Positions 9,405 to 17,320 of a stretch of 46,929 nucleotides of DNA are shown piece by piece. The stretch lies in NCBI RefSeq assembly GCF_008757455.1, contig NZ_VCMV01000041.1, positions 1-46,929 on the forward strand. Direction: 5' to 3'. The notes beneath the pieces are model-generated. The model was not told the DNA's origin, did not search any database, and saw only the letters and a program-made list of their open reading frames with translations. The translations under genes were made by a program, and so were the position numbers. How positions within the stretch are numbered: the stretch's first letter is position 1; each line of letters starts with the position of its first letter. Origin of the DNA: Microvirga brassicacearum (GTDB lineage: Bacteria; Pseudomonadota; Alphaproteobacteria; Rhizobiales; Beijerinckiaceae).

Positions 9405-10546
9405 GATCGGCTCCACCGTTTGACCACGTCGATCAACCGCGCCACGTCGCCGTCGCTGAGCGATTGATGGACCGGAAAACCGATGGCCTTTTCCTTCCAG
9501 TGACGTTCGCGCGGGAAACGGCTCCACGGCACGGATGAATGGAAGTAGGGCCAAATGTGCTTGACGCCGACAGCCTCCGCGGCGAGCGCCTTTCGCAAAC
9601 CTGCTGCGTCATCGACCAGGACGGGGAAATACAGCGGGCAGGCCCCCTCCCCCAACGACGACATGGGGGTGAATCCCCGTATGCCCGCAAAGGCGGCTTC
9701 AAGCTCGCGGAAATGGCGGCGGCGGCTTTCCCGAACGAAGGCGTGATCGGTGCCACGGAAAATGCGTTGCGAACTGCTCGCCATCCCGGCCCGGATGAGT
9801 TCGTCGGGAAATTTGATCAGATGCCAGTTTTCCGGCTCGGCCGTTCCGCTGGCGGTGCTCGTTTTCTTGCGACGGAGCCGTTGACGCATATCCTCCAGCG
9901 CCCGCACCGCACCCACTGAATGACTGCGCATGCTGCGCGACAGCAGATGGCGTGTTGCATGTCGAATGAGTTCTGGCGGCGGCGATTTCGGCCTCGCCCG
10001 CACTGCACCGGCGCGCAGGTGCAGCGCTCCGCCATCGGGCAGCGGAACGGTTTTCCAGAAGCTGAAGATCGCGGCGTCGCCCGACAATCCGATCTGAGTC
10101 GCGCCCTCCGTCGCGTAGAGAGCGTGGGCGCAATCCTCGATCAGCGGAATCTTGCGCTGCCAGGCCATGTCGCGGGCGGCGGAAAGATCGGCCGGCAATC
10201 CGAAATAATGGGTCGCCATGGCGGCCGATGCGTTCTCGATCGCCTCCCTGAAAGAATTCGGCTCCGGCGAGAGATCGTCGCCTACGGCGAAGAACGAGAG
10301 TTCGAGGCCTGCCTTGAGGAACGGCTCGAGTTCGGAACCGCAGCAGAACGCCGGCAGGGCAACGCGCTGACCGGGCCGCAGATCCAAGACCTGGATCGCC
10401 TCCCACAATGCGATGCGGGCCGAGGTCCACAAAGTGGTTTGAGGCGCTTCGAACGGATAGGGCAGCGATCGGGTGCTCCGGGCGAACAGGGCGCTCAAAC
10501 TCGGCCACGGCATCGACGCAACAGGGCGGTTCGCGAGTCGCTCCAA
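9401..10546 (-). CDS. DegT/DnrJ/EryC1/StrS-family PLP aminotransferase
   Basis: The 381-residue protein has fold-type-I aminotransferase features of the sugar aminotransferase family: an early substrate and PLP stretch (PAFCCGSELEPFL), the cofactor motif LIEDCAHAL at about 135-143, and the PLP-lysine motif FSFWKTVPLPDGG with Lys at about 165. Members convert a keto-sugar nucleotide to an amino-sugar nucleotide, so the EPS probably contains an amino sugar. This member is somewhat divergent and its exact sugar cannot be named. Translation starts at TTG 10546, supported by a strong AGGAGG five bases upstream; no ATG lies near. It sits 10 bases after the flippase gene and overlaps GNAT copy 2. 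Confidence 0.8.
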   Translation of the reverse strand: MERLANRPVASMPWPSLSALFARSTRSLPYPFEAPQTTLWTSARIALWEAIQVLDLRPGQRVALPAFCCGSELEPFLKAGLELSFFAVGDDLSPEPNSFREAIENASAAMATHYFGLPADLSAARDMAWQRKIPLIEDCAHALYATEGATQIGLSGDAAIFSFWKTVPLPDGGALHLRAGAVRARPKSPPPELIRHATRHLLSRSMRSHSVGAVRALEDMRQRLRRKKTSTASGTAEPENWHLIKFPDELIRAGMASSSQRIFRGTDHAFVRESRRRHFRELEAAFAGIRGFTPMSSLGEGACPLYFPVLVDDAAGLRKALAAEAVGVKHIWPYFHSSVPWSRFPRERHWKEKAIGFPVHQSLSDGDVARLIDVVKRWSRS

Positions 10547-10557
10547 ATCGTCCTCCT
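10547..10557 (-). promoter_or_regulatory. Strong Shine-Dalgarno (AGGAGG) deciding a TTG start
   Basis: Read on the minus strand, AGGAGG (complement of 10552-10557) is followed by five bases and then TTG at 10546. The SD overlaps the stop codon of the flippase gene. This supports a rare TTG start for the aminotransferase and ties its translation to termination of the flippase. Confidence 0.65.
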
Positions 10558-12053
10558 CAGGTTTGTCTTTGCAGGCGTCGCGGAATGCGAAGCCGCCGGA
10601 TCAGGGGTTTCAGCAATTCGGCGCTCGCCGCCTGGTCGTTCCGGAAAAGCATCACGCCGATCCCTGCAGCGAAGACCGAGAACGTCGCGAACTTGACCAG
10701 CGCGTCCTGAAGCATCGAACCGCGCGCGCCCCACATCCACCCGGTCGCAAGAGCGACGAGGGCGAGCGCAACGGCAAAAGCGAGGCTGCTCCACGGAAGC
10801 GCGCGGATCAGCGGCGAATGCCGGTTCGCCCAATGCACGGTCAGCCCGGTCCTGAAGAGCATGACGGCGAGACATGCGGCGGCGACACCGATAATCCCGG
10901 CCGCCTGCACCGCGAACCAGTAGGTTGGGGCCGCCACAATCAGGCTTACCAGCGCAATGGACATGAGCGGCGCGGTCCGCTTGGCGAAGTGAAGCCCCAC
11001 CTCGGCGTAGCTGCGCACCGCCGCGACGACCTGAATTGCCGCGAGCCATGGCAGCACGGTGGCGGCCGGCAGAAAGGCGTCGTCCGCGATGAGCCGGATG
11101 ATTTCGGTGCTGAACAGGCCGATCCCGACGCAGATGGTCATGAGCACGAGCGTGAACTGGAAGAACACGTTCGGCAGTTCTCGGCTCTCCTGCCCTTCCT
11201 GAAGCGCCTCGAGCTGACGAACGCCCCAGATCTGAAGGAAGGGCGATGTCACGAGCATGTTGAGAAGGCTCGCGAGTTTCAGGCCGAGACCGTATTGCCC
11301 GAGAGCCGCAGCGCCCTGCGTCGGTCCGATGACATAGCGATCGAGGGATGTCATGACCGTATCGAGCAGGATCGTGGGGATCAAGGGGCCGCCAAATTTC
11401 AGCAATTCGATCAGGACCGGCTTCGAGATACTCATGGACGTTGTGGCAAACATCCGACCGAGGATTGTCCCGACGACGATCGTGCTTGCGATGAATGTCG
11501 AGATCACGATGCCGAATACGCCGTAGCCGAGCCAGACGACGAGCCAAAGGTTGAACACGATGAACAACGTCGCCTTCGCAACCGAGATCGCCAGATAGAA
11601 CGACGATTGCTTCGTCACGATGATGTAATTGAGCTGCAGGTTGAACAGCGTCGAGGGAATGAGTCCCCAGATTGCCCAGGTGAAGAGCCATGCCGTATCG
11701 GCGCTGCCGAGCAGCAGGCGCGACGATACGTGAGCGATCGGATAGGCAAGAAGCGCGATGACGACCGCCATCGCGGCAAATGTTGCAAGCGCCGTGCCGA
11801 GCACGGCGTCCTTTCCGGTCTCTTCGCCTTGTTCCACATGCAGGCGAACGAGCGCCCGGCCAAGCCCCATGCCAAGCACCACCGAGAGGAGATCGGTGAC
11901 GAGAACCGCGCTCGTGTAGAGACCGAATTGCTCGGGGTCGAGCACATGGGTGTAGACAGGGAGAAGCACCAGGCCGGAGAACCGGCCCACCAGGTTGGCG
12001 AGGCCGTAGAGGCGGCCGTGGCGCACGACGTTTTTCAGTTCGCTCGTGGCCAT
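10557..12053 (-). CDS. Wzx-type polysaccharide flippase (oligosaccharide flippase family)
   Basis: The 498-residue protein has about 12-14 predicted membrane helices in the MVF/MATE-like pattern of Wzx. It begins KNVVRHGRLYGLANLVGRF, typical of the family's first amphipathic segment, and carries RYVIGPTQGAAALGQYGLG, a stretch well conserved in Wzx proteins (the D/Y-x-x-x-G...A-G-x-Y motif). It is expected to flip the undecaprenyl-linked repeat unit across the inner membrane. The start is ATG 12053, sharing one base with the upstream TAA (TAATG); a longer frame was rejected because it runs inside the neighbouring GNAT gene. Confidence 0.85.
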   Translation of the reverse strand: MATSELKNVVRHGRLYGLANLVGRFSGLVLLPVYTHVLDPEQFGLYTSAVLVTDLLSVVLGMGLGRALVRLHVEQGEETGKDAVLGTALATFAAMAVVIALLAYPIAHVSSRLLLGSADTAWLFTWAIWGLIPSTLFNLQLNYIIVTKQSSFYLAISVAKATLFIVFNLWLVVWLGYGVFGIVISTFIASTIVVGTILGRMFATTSMSISKPVLIELLKFGGPLIPTILLDTVMTSLDRYVIGPTQGAAALGQYGLGLKLASLLNMLVTSPFLQIWGVRQLEALQEGQESRELPNVFFQFTLVLMTICVGIGLFSTEIIRLIADDAFLPAATVLPWLAAIQVVAAVRSYAEVGLHFAKRTAPLMSIALVSLIVAAPTYWFAVQAAGIIGVAAACLAVMLFRTGLTVHWANRHSPLIRALPWSSLAFAVALALVALATGWMWGARGSMLQDALVKFATFSVFAAGIGVMLFRNDQAASAELLKPLIRRLRIPRRLQRQT

Positions 12054-13168
12054 TACGCCATCTCCACGCGTCGCATCAGACGCTTGGCCATCGGCCGGGC
12101 CTTGACCACCGCCAGACGAAGAAGGTCTCCCCACACGCTTCTGGCAAAAAACCAGGCTTCATCATGTTCGATGGCGTTGTCCGTCCAGTCATGCAGGATG
12201 TTGGGCTTCGTGAGGCTGCCGCGCGAGGCGTCGAACACTTGGATCCCGGCGCTGGACGCGGATTCGATCGCATCCGCCAGAAGAAGGCGGCCGACGCTGA
12301 GCGCGTCGCAATCGAGCGGGTGCGCGAAATTGTAGTCGAGGAAGGTCGCGCCGGACCGGAAGCCGAACCGGTAGCTGACGAGTTCGTCGTTCAAGAAAAG
12401 GAGCAGGATTTCCAGCCTGCCTTCGGCCGCCAGCGCCAGAGCCACGGCCTCGAAAAATGCGAAACGGCGCGGGGTCGAGAAGATGCCGACCCCGGCGACG
12501 CCCTTCCAACTCTTGGCCTCGATCGCCGCGATATCGGGCAGCAGGTTGGGCACCTGCTCCGGCCGTGGCACGACGCGTTCGAACCGCACGGCGCCACTCG
12601 TCTTGATTTTTTTGCGCGAGCGGGCAATGCGTGATTTCAGGCTCTTGGAAAGGCCAGCTTTCATCCGGTCGCGATCGGATACGTCGAGGATCGGCGCGCG
12701 GGCACAGAGCTTCATATGCGGTGCGTGTTTCGCCGCTTTATCAAACAGCGCGCGATAGCCTGCGGTCTCCGGCAACTCGCTGAGAATGGCGACATCCGCG
12801 CCGGACACCTTCGGGTCCGTCAACGCCTCGATCACATGGGCCAGCGCGCCGCTCGAATCCGCCGCGACCGGAATGCCGATCCGATCGCTGAGCGGGTAGC
12901 CAAGCGGCCTTAAGGTCCGCACGCGCAAGCCGGCCACACGCTCGCGGCCAAATGTCATGGGCAGGCAGGCGACGAGCCGGTTGCCTTCGCCCACCGTCAG
13001 CGTCCTGACCTCCCGCCCCTCGGATACTCCGTGCAGCGCCGCGGCGTGGATCCAGGGCCACTCGTTGAACACGGTCATGTGCGGCGCGGCCGAGACGAGC
13101 CGACGATAGCTTGATTCAAGCGCTACGAGCGGTTCGGCCCCGCGGTGCCAGGTGGCCTGAAACGTCAT
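12053..13168 (-). CDS. CelD/FemAB-like GNAT acyltransferase (Acetyltransf_6), copy 3
   Basis: The 371-residue protein shares the family plan of the other three GNAT proteins in this operon but is more divergent. It has FNEWPWIHAAALHGV near the N-terminus, a basic SLKSRIARSRKKIKTSG segment in place of FRKR, AIEAKSWKGVAGVG (the family's E..SWK motif), and the C-terminal GNAT core with LVSYRFGFRSG and the IQVFDASRGSLT strand. The acceptor and acyl donor are unknown. ATG at 13168 overlaps the upstream stop (ATGA), and its TAA overlaps the Wzx start, so it is embedded between copy 4 and the flippase in a coupled string. Confidence 0.75.
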   Translation of the reverse strand: MTFQATWHRGAEPLVALESSYRRLVSAAPHMTVFNEWPWIHAAALHGVSEGREVRTLTVGEGNRLVACLPMTFGRERVAGLRVRTLRPLGYPLSDRIGIPVAADSSGALAHVIEALTDPKVSGADVAILSELPETAGYRALFDKAAKHAPHMKLCARAPILDVSDRDRMKAGLSKSLKSRIARSRKKIKTSGAVRFERVVPRPEQVPNLLPDIAAIEAKSWKGVAGVGIFSTPRRFAFFEAVALALAAEGRLEILLLFLNDELVSYRFGFRSGATFLDYNFAHPLDCDALSVGRLLLADAIESASSAGIQVFDASRGSLTKPNILHDWTDNAIEHDEAWFFARSVWGDLLRLAVVKARPMAKRLMRRVEMA

Positions 13169-14298
13169 GCCGCCTCCGCAAGGGGCGAGGGAGTGGCGGG
13201 GCTCCGGCGAACGAGTTTCTTCTTGAGCCGGTAAGCCGTCTTCAGCAGACCCGGGCAAAACCCCTGCCGGAATGCATAGTAGCTCCGGACCGTCTGCACC
13301 TCGGTCGCCCAACTGAGCTTGTAATCCCCGCGCGAGGTGACGCAGTCGAGATCGATCATATCGATCGCCTGGTGCGCCATCGCGCTTTGCACAAATGAAG
13401 AGATCGCGAGCCGACCCGGACCGAGATTTGCTTCCGAGGCGACGAACGCGGTCTTGAGCGCATACAACACGCCGTGATCGAGCATCCCGAAGATGAAGGC
13501 CGCTGGATTTTCACCGTCGAAGACGCAGGACGCATGGAGCAGACCGCGCGCATCGGCATCTCGTATGACGCTTTGCCAGAAGCTCCATTCATCCTCGACC
13601 GACACGACGGAGGTTTGCTCACCGAAAGCCCAGCTCCGACGCGCCACGAAATCGATGGCGGTCAACAGGCTGTCGACGGAATTGAAATCCTCGGGGTAGG
13701 TCCGCACGGTGAGCGGACTGCCGATATGCCCCCGCTTCCGCTGCTTTCGAAAGCTCTTTTTGCGGGTCGCCAGATACTCGTCCCATCCGCCGGTCGCGGC
13801 GATTAACGGCAGGCGAAATTCGGAGCGTTCCTCGGCCTTCGCCACAACCGACGTCTCAGCGAAAGCTGCCAGGAGCGGGTGCTCGTCGGGAAGCCGGCCG
13901 GGATCGAGCCACAGCCAGCGGAGTTTGCGCAGATCCTCCAGCATGACCGACGCGGCCTCCGCCTCGCGCCGCGCGAGAACCACCTGCGTGCGCTTGGACA
14001 TGGGCCGCCCCGCGAGCCCGAGGAACGGAACCGAGACGGCACCCATGCGCATGCTGTCGTGAATCCAGGCCGCGCACCCGAGCGGCCCCTCCGCATCTGA
14101 CAGAAGACGGAAATCGATATCGTGATCTCGGCCGATCGTATCCAGCCAGCATTTGATCCAGGCGTGTCGGGCATGGACTCCGGCGCTCAGGGTCTGCGAG
14201 ACGACCTGGTCCCATTCCGGAGCGCATTGGTCGAAATCGGCGCGGCTCGTAATGGCGCGGACCGTGATCGGATTGTCATGCCCCGGCGCGCGCATCAT
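13165..14298 (-). CDS. CelD/FemAB-like GNAT acyltransferase (Acetyltransf_6), copy 4
   Basis: The 377-residue protein again shows the family layout: HARHAWIKCWLDTIG near the N-terminus, a basic KSFRKQRKRG block, FVARRSWAFGEQ at the E/A..SW position, then a GNAT core with NPAAFIFGMLDHG and MIDLDCVTSRGDYKLSWAT. The last motif, with a conserved GDYK..W element, is common in CelD-like proteins. The start is ATG 14298 (Met-Met-Arg-Ala), overlapping the stop of the GT2 gene; the long upstream extension of this frame lies entirely inside the GT2 gene and was discarded. The specific substrate is unknown. Confidence 0.77.
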   Translation of the reverse strand: MMRAPGHDNPITVRAITSRADFDQCAPEWDQVVSQTLSAGVHARHAWIKCWLDTIGRDHDIDFRLLSDAEGPLGCAAWIHDSMRMGAVSVPFLGLAGRPMSKRTQVVLARREAEAASVMLEDLRKLRWLWLDPGRLPDEHPLLAAFAETSVVAKAEERSEFRLPLIAATGGWDEYLATRKKSFRKQRKRGHIGSPLTVRTYPEDFNSVDSLLTAIDFVARRSWAFGEQTSVVSVEDEWSFWQSVIRDADARGLLHASCVFDGENPAAFIFGMLDHGVLYALKTAFVASEANLGPGRLAISSFVQSAMAHQAIDMIDLDCVTSRGDYKLSWATEVQTVRSYYAFRQGFCPGLLKTAYRLKKKLVRRSPATPSPLAEAA

Positions 14299-15410
14299 GC
14301 CACCCCAAAAACTCGGCGAAGGCGGCCGAAGATGCTCTGCCCGGACAGCTGCGGCGCGATCAGGGGGATGCGGTCTTCGGGCAACCCGCCCATGTAGCGC
14401 CGATAATGGGCCTGATAACGAGGGACGAAGATCCACTCTGCCCAGCCGACGAGATGCCCCAAGAGCGAGCCGATGTCGCGCACCAGCAGAACCTCCATGG
14501 CGACCGGGATATACCGGAGCTTCTTCAGGGAGCCATCGACCTTGATCACCTTCCGAATGCCCGCGCGCCAGGCATAGGCGCCGAAAAGAACGGCTGCGAG
14601 CGCGGGAAAGATGGGCGAGAACCAGCCCAGCGCCAGGAGAAGCGCCAGCACCCCGTAGATCCACATAAGAAGCACGGCGTGCTTCGACAGGAATCGCATC
14701 TGGCCGTTGCCGCGGCCGTACAAGTAAAGTTGGCGGAACAGATCGCGCGGCGTGCTGCGGACGTGGTGCCAGATCCGCGCGTCGATCGCCACCAATCCTT
14801 TGCCGCCGATCGCGTGGACCTTGCGGCTGAACATCTTGTCCTGGCCCTTGGCGAGCCATTCCGGCTGTTCGCCGGCCGCGAGCCAGATCCGGCGTGTGAA
14901 CGCAGTGCAGAGACCGCCCGGAAAGACCACCGGCGGGATCAGCTGACGAATTTCGTCCCGGCTATAGCGGTCCAGCGTGTAATCCTCAAAGTAGTGAATG
15001 GATGCGACGCAATGCTCGAAATGGGTTGTGGCGCGCATTCGGAACAGGCCGCCGACGATGTCGATGGTGTCGTCTTCCTCAAAGGGGCGGACCATTTCTT
15101 CGATATAACCGGGCTCGACGGTATTGCCGAAATCGCTCAACACGATGATGTCGCTGTCGGTCACGCGAATGGCGGCATTGCGCCCTCCGCCCGCCCAGAT
15201 GGTCGGATTGTTCACGACGCGGATGGGGACGCCGCGGTCGCCGTAGCGCTGGATCGCCGCGATGGTGCCATCCGTGGACATGCCATCCGCGATGATGATT
15301 TCATCGGGGAGTCTGGTGGATGCGAAGATCGCGTCCATCGTCGGCCCGACCGCGGCTTCCTCGTTCCGGACGGGCATGACGACCGCGACCTTCTTGCGTA
15401 TCGAATCCAT
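14295..15410 (-). CDS. Glycosyltransferase family 2, ExoA-like
   Basis: The 371-residue protein begins with the GT-A fold nucleotide-binding start VAVVMPVRNEEAAV, then DEIIIADGMSTDGT and a GGGRNAAI segment. After a catalytic region (FPGGLCTAFTRR) it has two to three membrane helices in the last 120 residues. This order resembles rhizobial ExoA-type transferases, which add a sugar to the lipid-linked oligosaccharide at the inner face of the membrane. The donor sugar cannot be read. Start at ATG 15410 (MDSIRKKVAV), chosen because the frame upstream overlaps the Wzz gene. The overlap with GNAT copy 4 is ATGA. Confidence 0.83.
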   Translation of the reverse strand: MDSIRKKVAVVMPVRNEEAAVGPTMDAIFASTRLPDEIIIADGMSTDGTIAAIQRYGDRGVPIRVVNNPTIWAGGGRNAAIRVTDSDIIVLSDFGNTVEPGYIEEMVRPFEEDDTIDIVGGLFRMRATTHFEHCVASIHYFEDYTLDRYSRDEIRQLIPPVVFPGGLCTAFTRRIWLAAGEQPEWLAKGQDKMFSRKVHAIGGKGLVAIDARIWHHVRSTPRDLFRQLYLYGRGNGQMRFLSKHAVLLMWIYGVLALLLALGWFSPIFPALAAVLFGAYAWRAGIRKVIKVDGSLKKLRYIPVAMEVLLVRDIGSLLGHLVGWAEWIFVPRYQAHYRRYMGGLPEDRIPLIAPQLSGQSIFGRLRRVFGVA

Positions 15411-15420
15411 TCTCGACTCC

Positions 15421-16683
15421 TCAGGTTCGCCGGACGGTGCGCAAAGCGCGCACGCTGTTTTTTGGAAGAAGTTCAAGCCAGCCCACAACGGGGATGCCCA
15501 ACGCACGCTCGACCTGATCCGGGCTGTTGGGCCGCCCATCGAAATAGCCGCGCAGGAACGCGACCGCGACCGCGAGGAAGAGGCTTGCGATTCCGGCGCC
15601 GAAGATCAGGAACAGGCGCGGCATCCAAGGTTGCGGCGGCACGCTCGCTTTCTCCACGAGTCGCACATTGACCACGTCGGAATCGGCCTGCTCGTTCACG
15701 GAGGCTTCGCCGTACTTGTTCACATAATCGAGGTATGTTTTACGCTTCGTCTCAAGAAGCATTTCCATGTCGGCGAGCGCCGCTTCGTTCTGTTCGAGCT
15801 TCTTCAGTTTCGTTTCCGTCTCATCGACCCGCGTCTGGACGTTTGCCATCACGTCCTTGATGACAGTCACTTCCGAGTGCCGTTCGTCGTATCGCTGCAG
15901 CAACCGGTTCAGATCGTTGCTCGTCGTCAGGAGTTGGGTCCTGAGGGTGCCCAATTCGCGGGTGTATTCCTCGCGGGAGGCCGAAATAGCGAACAACGAC
16001 GCCTTGGCCTTGAAATCGAGCACCTCCTGACGGGCGGACTTGTATTCCGCTTCGGCCGTCGTCATGCGTTCCCGGTAGAAGTCTGCCAAGCCTCTCGTGG
16101 AGTAAATTGCGAGGTGAGCCTTGATGTATTGCGACGAGATCTCATTCACGATCTCGGCTGCGAGCCGCGGATCGTCGAGCGACATCGAGATGGTGAGAAT
16201 ATTCGAGTTGACGATCGGCTTGATCGTAACCCAGAGCGTCAGCGCCTGAATCCACTCGTCTCTCGGGCCGACTTCCGGCAGAAGGCCCACGGCGACCAAG
16301 CCCTTGTTCACATTCTCGCGCAGGCGGCCGAAGAACGACGTATGCCTGGGCCGCTCGGTCAGCTTCAAGTGGTCCACCACGGCCGCCAGCACCGTGCGCG
16401 AGCTGGCGATCCCGCGCGCCGTATTCATCACCTCGGCCATTTCGAGGCCGGGCGAATAATCCGCCCGCATGATGGGAGAACGGTTGCGTTCGACGAGAAG
16501 ATTCGCTTCAGCCACATAGGATTGCGGCAGCAGATAAAGCAGCGCCGTCGTCAGGAGGAAGAGAGTCGCAAACCCCCACCCGATCAGTTTCTTTCGGCTG
16601 AACAGGAACGTCCAGACGCTCGGCGGCGGCGCTTCCACGGGTTGCGACGTGGTCTGCCCGAGCATCGCCCAATGATTGTTCAT
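15421..16683 (-). CDS. Wzz/GumC-type polysaccharide co-polymerase, second copy
   Basis: The 420-residue protein has a cytoplasmic N-terminus with VWTFLFSRKKLIGWG, membrane segment at about 34-53, LLVERNRSPIMRADYSPGL, a long coiled coil (about 200-330) and a C-terminal membrane segment after PPQPWMPRLFLIFGAG, with the conserved proline-rich turn of the family. It controls chain length and connects the export protein to the cytoplasm. The kinase-like domain often fused here is encoded separately by the next gene upstream (16680-17312), whose stop overlaps this ATG. SD GGAGGGG precedes ATG 16683. It is paired with the ExoF-like protein two genes upstream. Confidence 0.85.
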   Translation of the reverse strand: MNNHWAMLGQTTSQPVEAPPPSVWTFLFSRKKLIGWGFATLFLLTTALLYLLPQSYVAEANLLVERNRSPIMRADYSPGLEMAEVMNTARGIASSRTVLAAVVDHLKLTERPRHTSFFGRLRENVNKGLVAVGLLPEVGPRDEWIQALTLWVTIKPIVNSNILTISMSLDDPRLAAEIVNEISSQYIKAHLAIYSTRGLADFYRERMTTAEAEYKSARQEVLDFKAKASLFAISASREEYTRELGTLRTQLLTTSNDLNRLLQRYDERHSEVTVIKDVMANVQTRVDETETKLKKLEQNEAALADMEMLLETKRKTYLDYVNKYGEASVNEQADSDVVNVRLVEKASVPPQPWMPRLFLIFGAGIASLFLAVAVAFLRGYFDGRPNSPDQVERALGIPVVGWLELLPKNSVRALRTVRRT

Positions 16684-17312
16684 GACTGCTCCCCTCCCAG
16701 AAAGGCGGGGACGGAGAAGGTGCGTCGGTTCAGGATCGCACCCGTAACGGGCATGCGCAGGAAATCAAGTTCACGGCGCGCGCGATAGAGCGCGTCGACA
16801 TTGGTGCGCGACATGTCCACGACCAGATAGGTGTGATCGAGGCAGGCGCTCCAGAACGGCGAGAACTGCGTTTGCAGCGATCCGAGATCGATCACCACGA
16901 TTTGGTAACGCTTCATCAGCATCGGCTTGAGCGCAGCCCAGCGTCGCTCCCAGGTGACCGCCGAAAGTTGCCCGACCTCCAGCGTCAAGAGGTCGAAATG
17001 CAAACCGGGGCAAGGGATGATCCAATCGTTGAGATTGAGAAGGTGAGGATGAGCGAGTTCCTCGGCACCGAGCGGCATATCGTCGATTTCCATCAGCTGC
17101 GAAACCGGATGGCCGCCGCTCGCATCGACCAGGAGCACGTGCGAGGTCTCGGCAAGGATGCGGGCCAGACCAACGGCGATCGTCGACACGCCCTCCGCGG
17201 GCGAGGACGAGATCAGTCCGATGACTCCGCTGCCGTTGGCGTGCGACGCGGTTGACAGAACATCGCGACAGGCCCGGCGCAGCGATTGCGGAATGGTTGG
17301 CACGCGCGGCAT
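16680..17312 (-). CDS. CpsD/BY-kinase-like ATPase with degenerate P-loop
   Basis: The 210-residue protein is the stand-alone partner of the second Wzz and has the CpsD/CapB fold order: Walker A region SSSPAEGVSTIA at about 35-46, Walker A' VLLVDASGG at about 59-67 and Walker B IVVIDLGS at about 138-145. The P-loop lysine of the family (PGEGKST) is replaced by valine, the A' motif has lost its usual DxDxR residues, and the C-terminus has no tyrosine cluster. It is therefore probably not an active tyrosine kinase; it may act as a structural or nucleotide-sensing partner of Wzz (inference). ATG 17312 is preceded by AGGAGG. It lies 8 bases after the ExoF-like gene. Confidence 0.75.
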   Translation of the reverse strand: MPRVPTIPQSLRRACRDVLSTASHANGSGVIGLISSSPAEGVSTIAVGLARILAETSHVLLVDASGGHPVSQLMEIDDMPLGAEELAHPHLLNLNDWIIPCPGLHFDLLTLEVGQLSAVTWERRWAALKPMLMKRYQIVVIDLGSLQTQFSPFWSACLDHTYLVVDMSRTNVDALYRARRELDFLRMPVTGAILNRRTFSVPAFLGGEQS

Positions 17313-17320
17313 CTTGCCTC

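Noticed and set aside
4971..9554. Lasso-peptide or RiPP biosynthesis suggested by an AsnB-like protein without the N-terminal Cys
   Set aside because: Lasso cyclases lack the whole glutaminase domain, and no RRE domain, protease or precursor gene is present; the context is EPS.
10473..12335. 620-codon + strand open frame over the flippase gene
   Set aside because: The translation is rich in R, H, D, E and Q with no family features; the minus-strand flippase has membrane helices and overlaps its neighbours properly.
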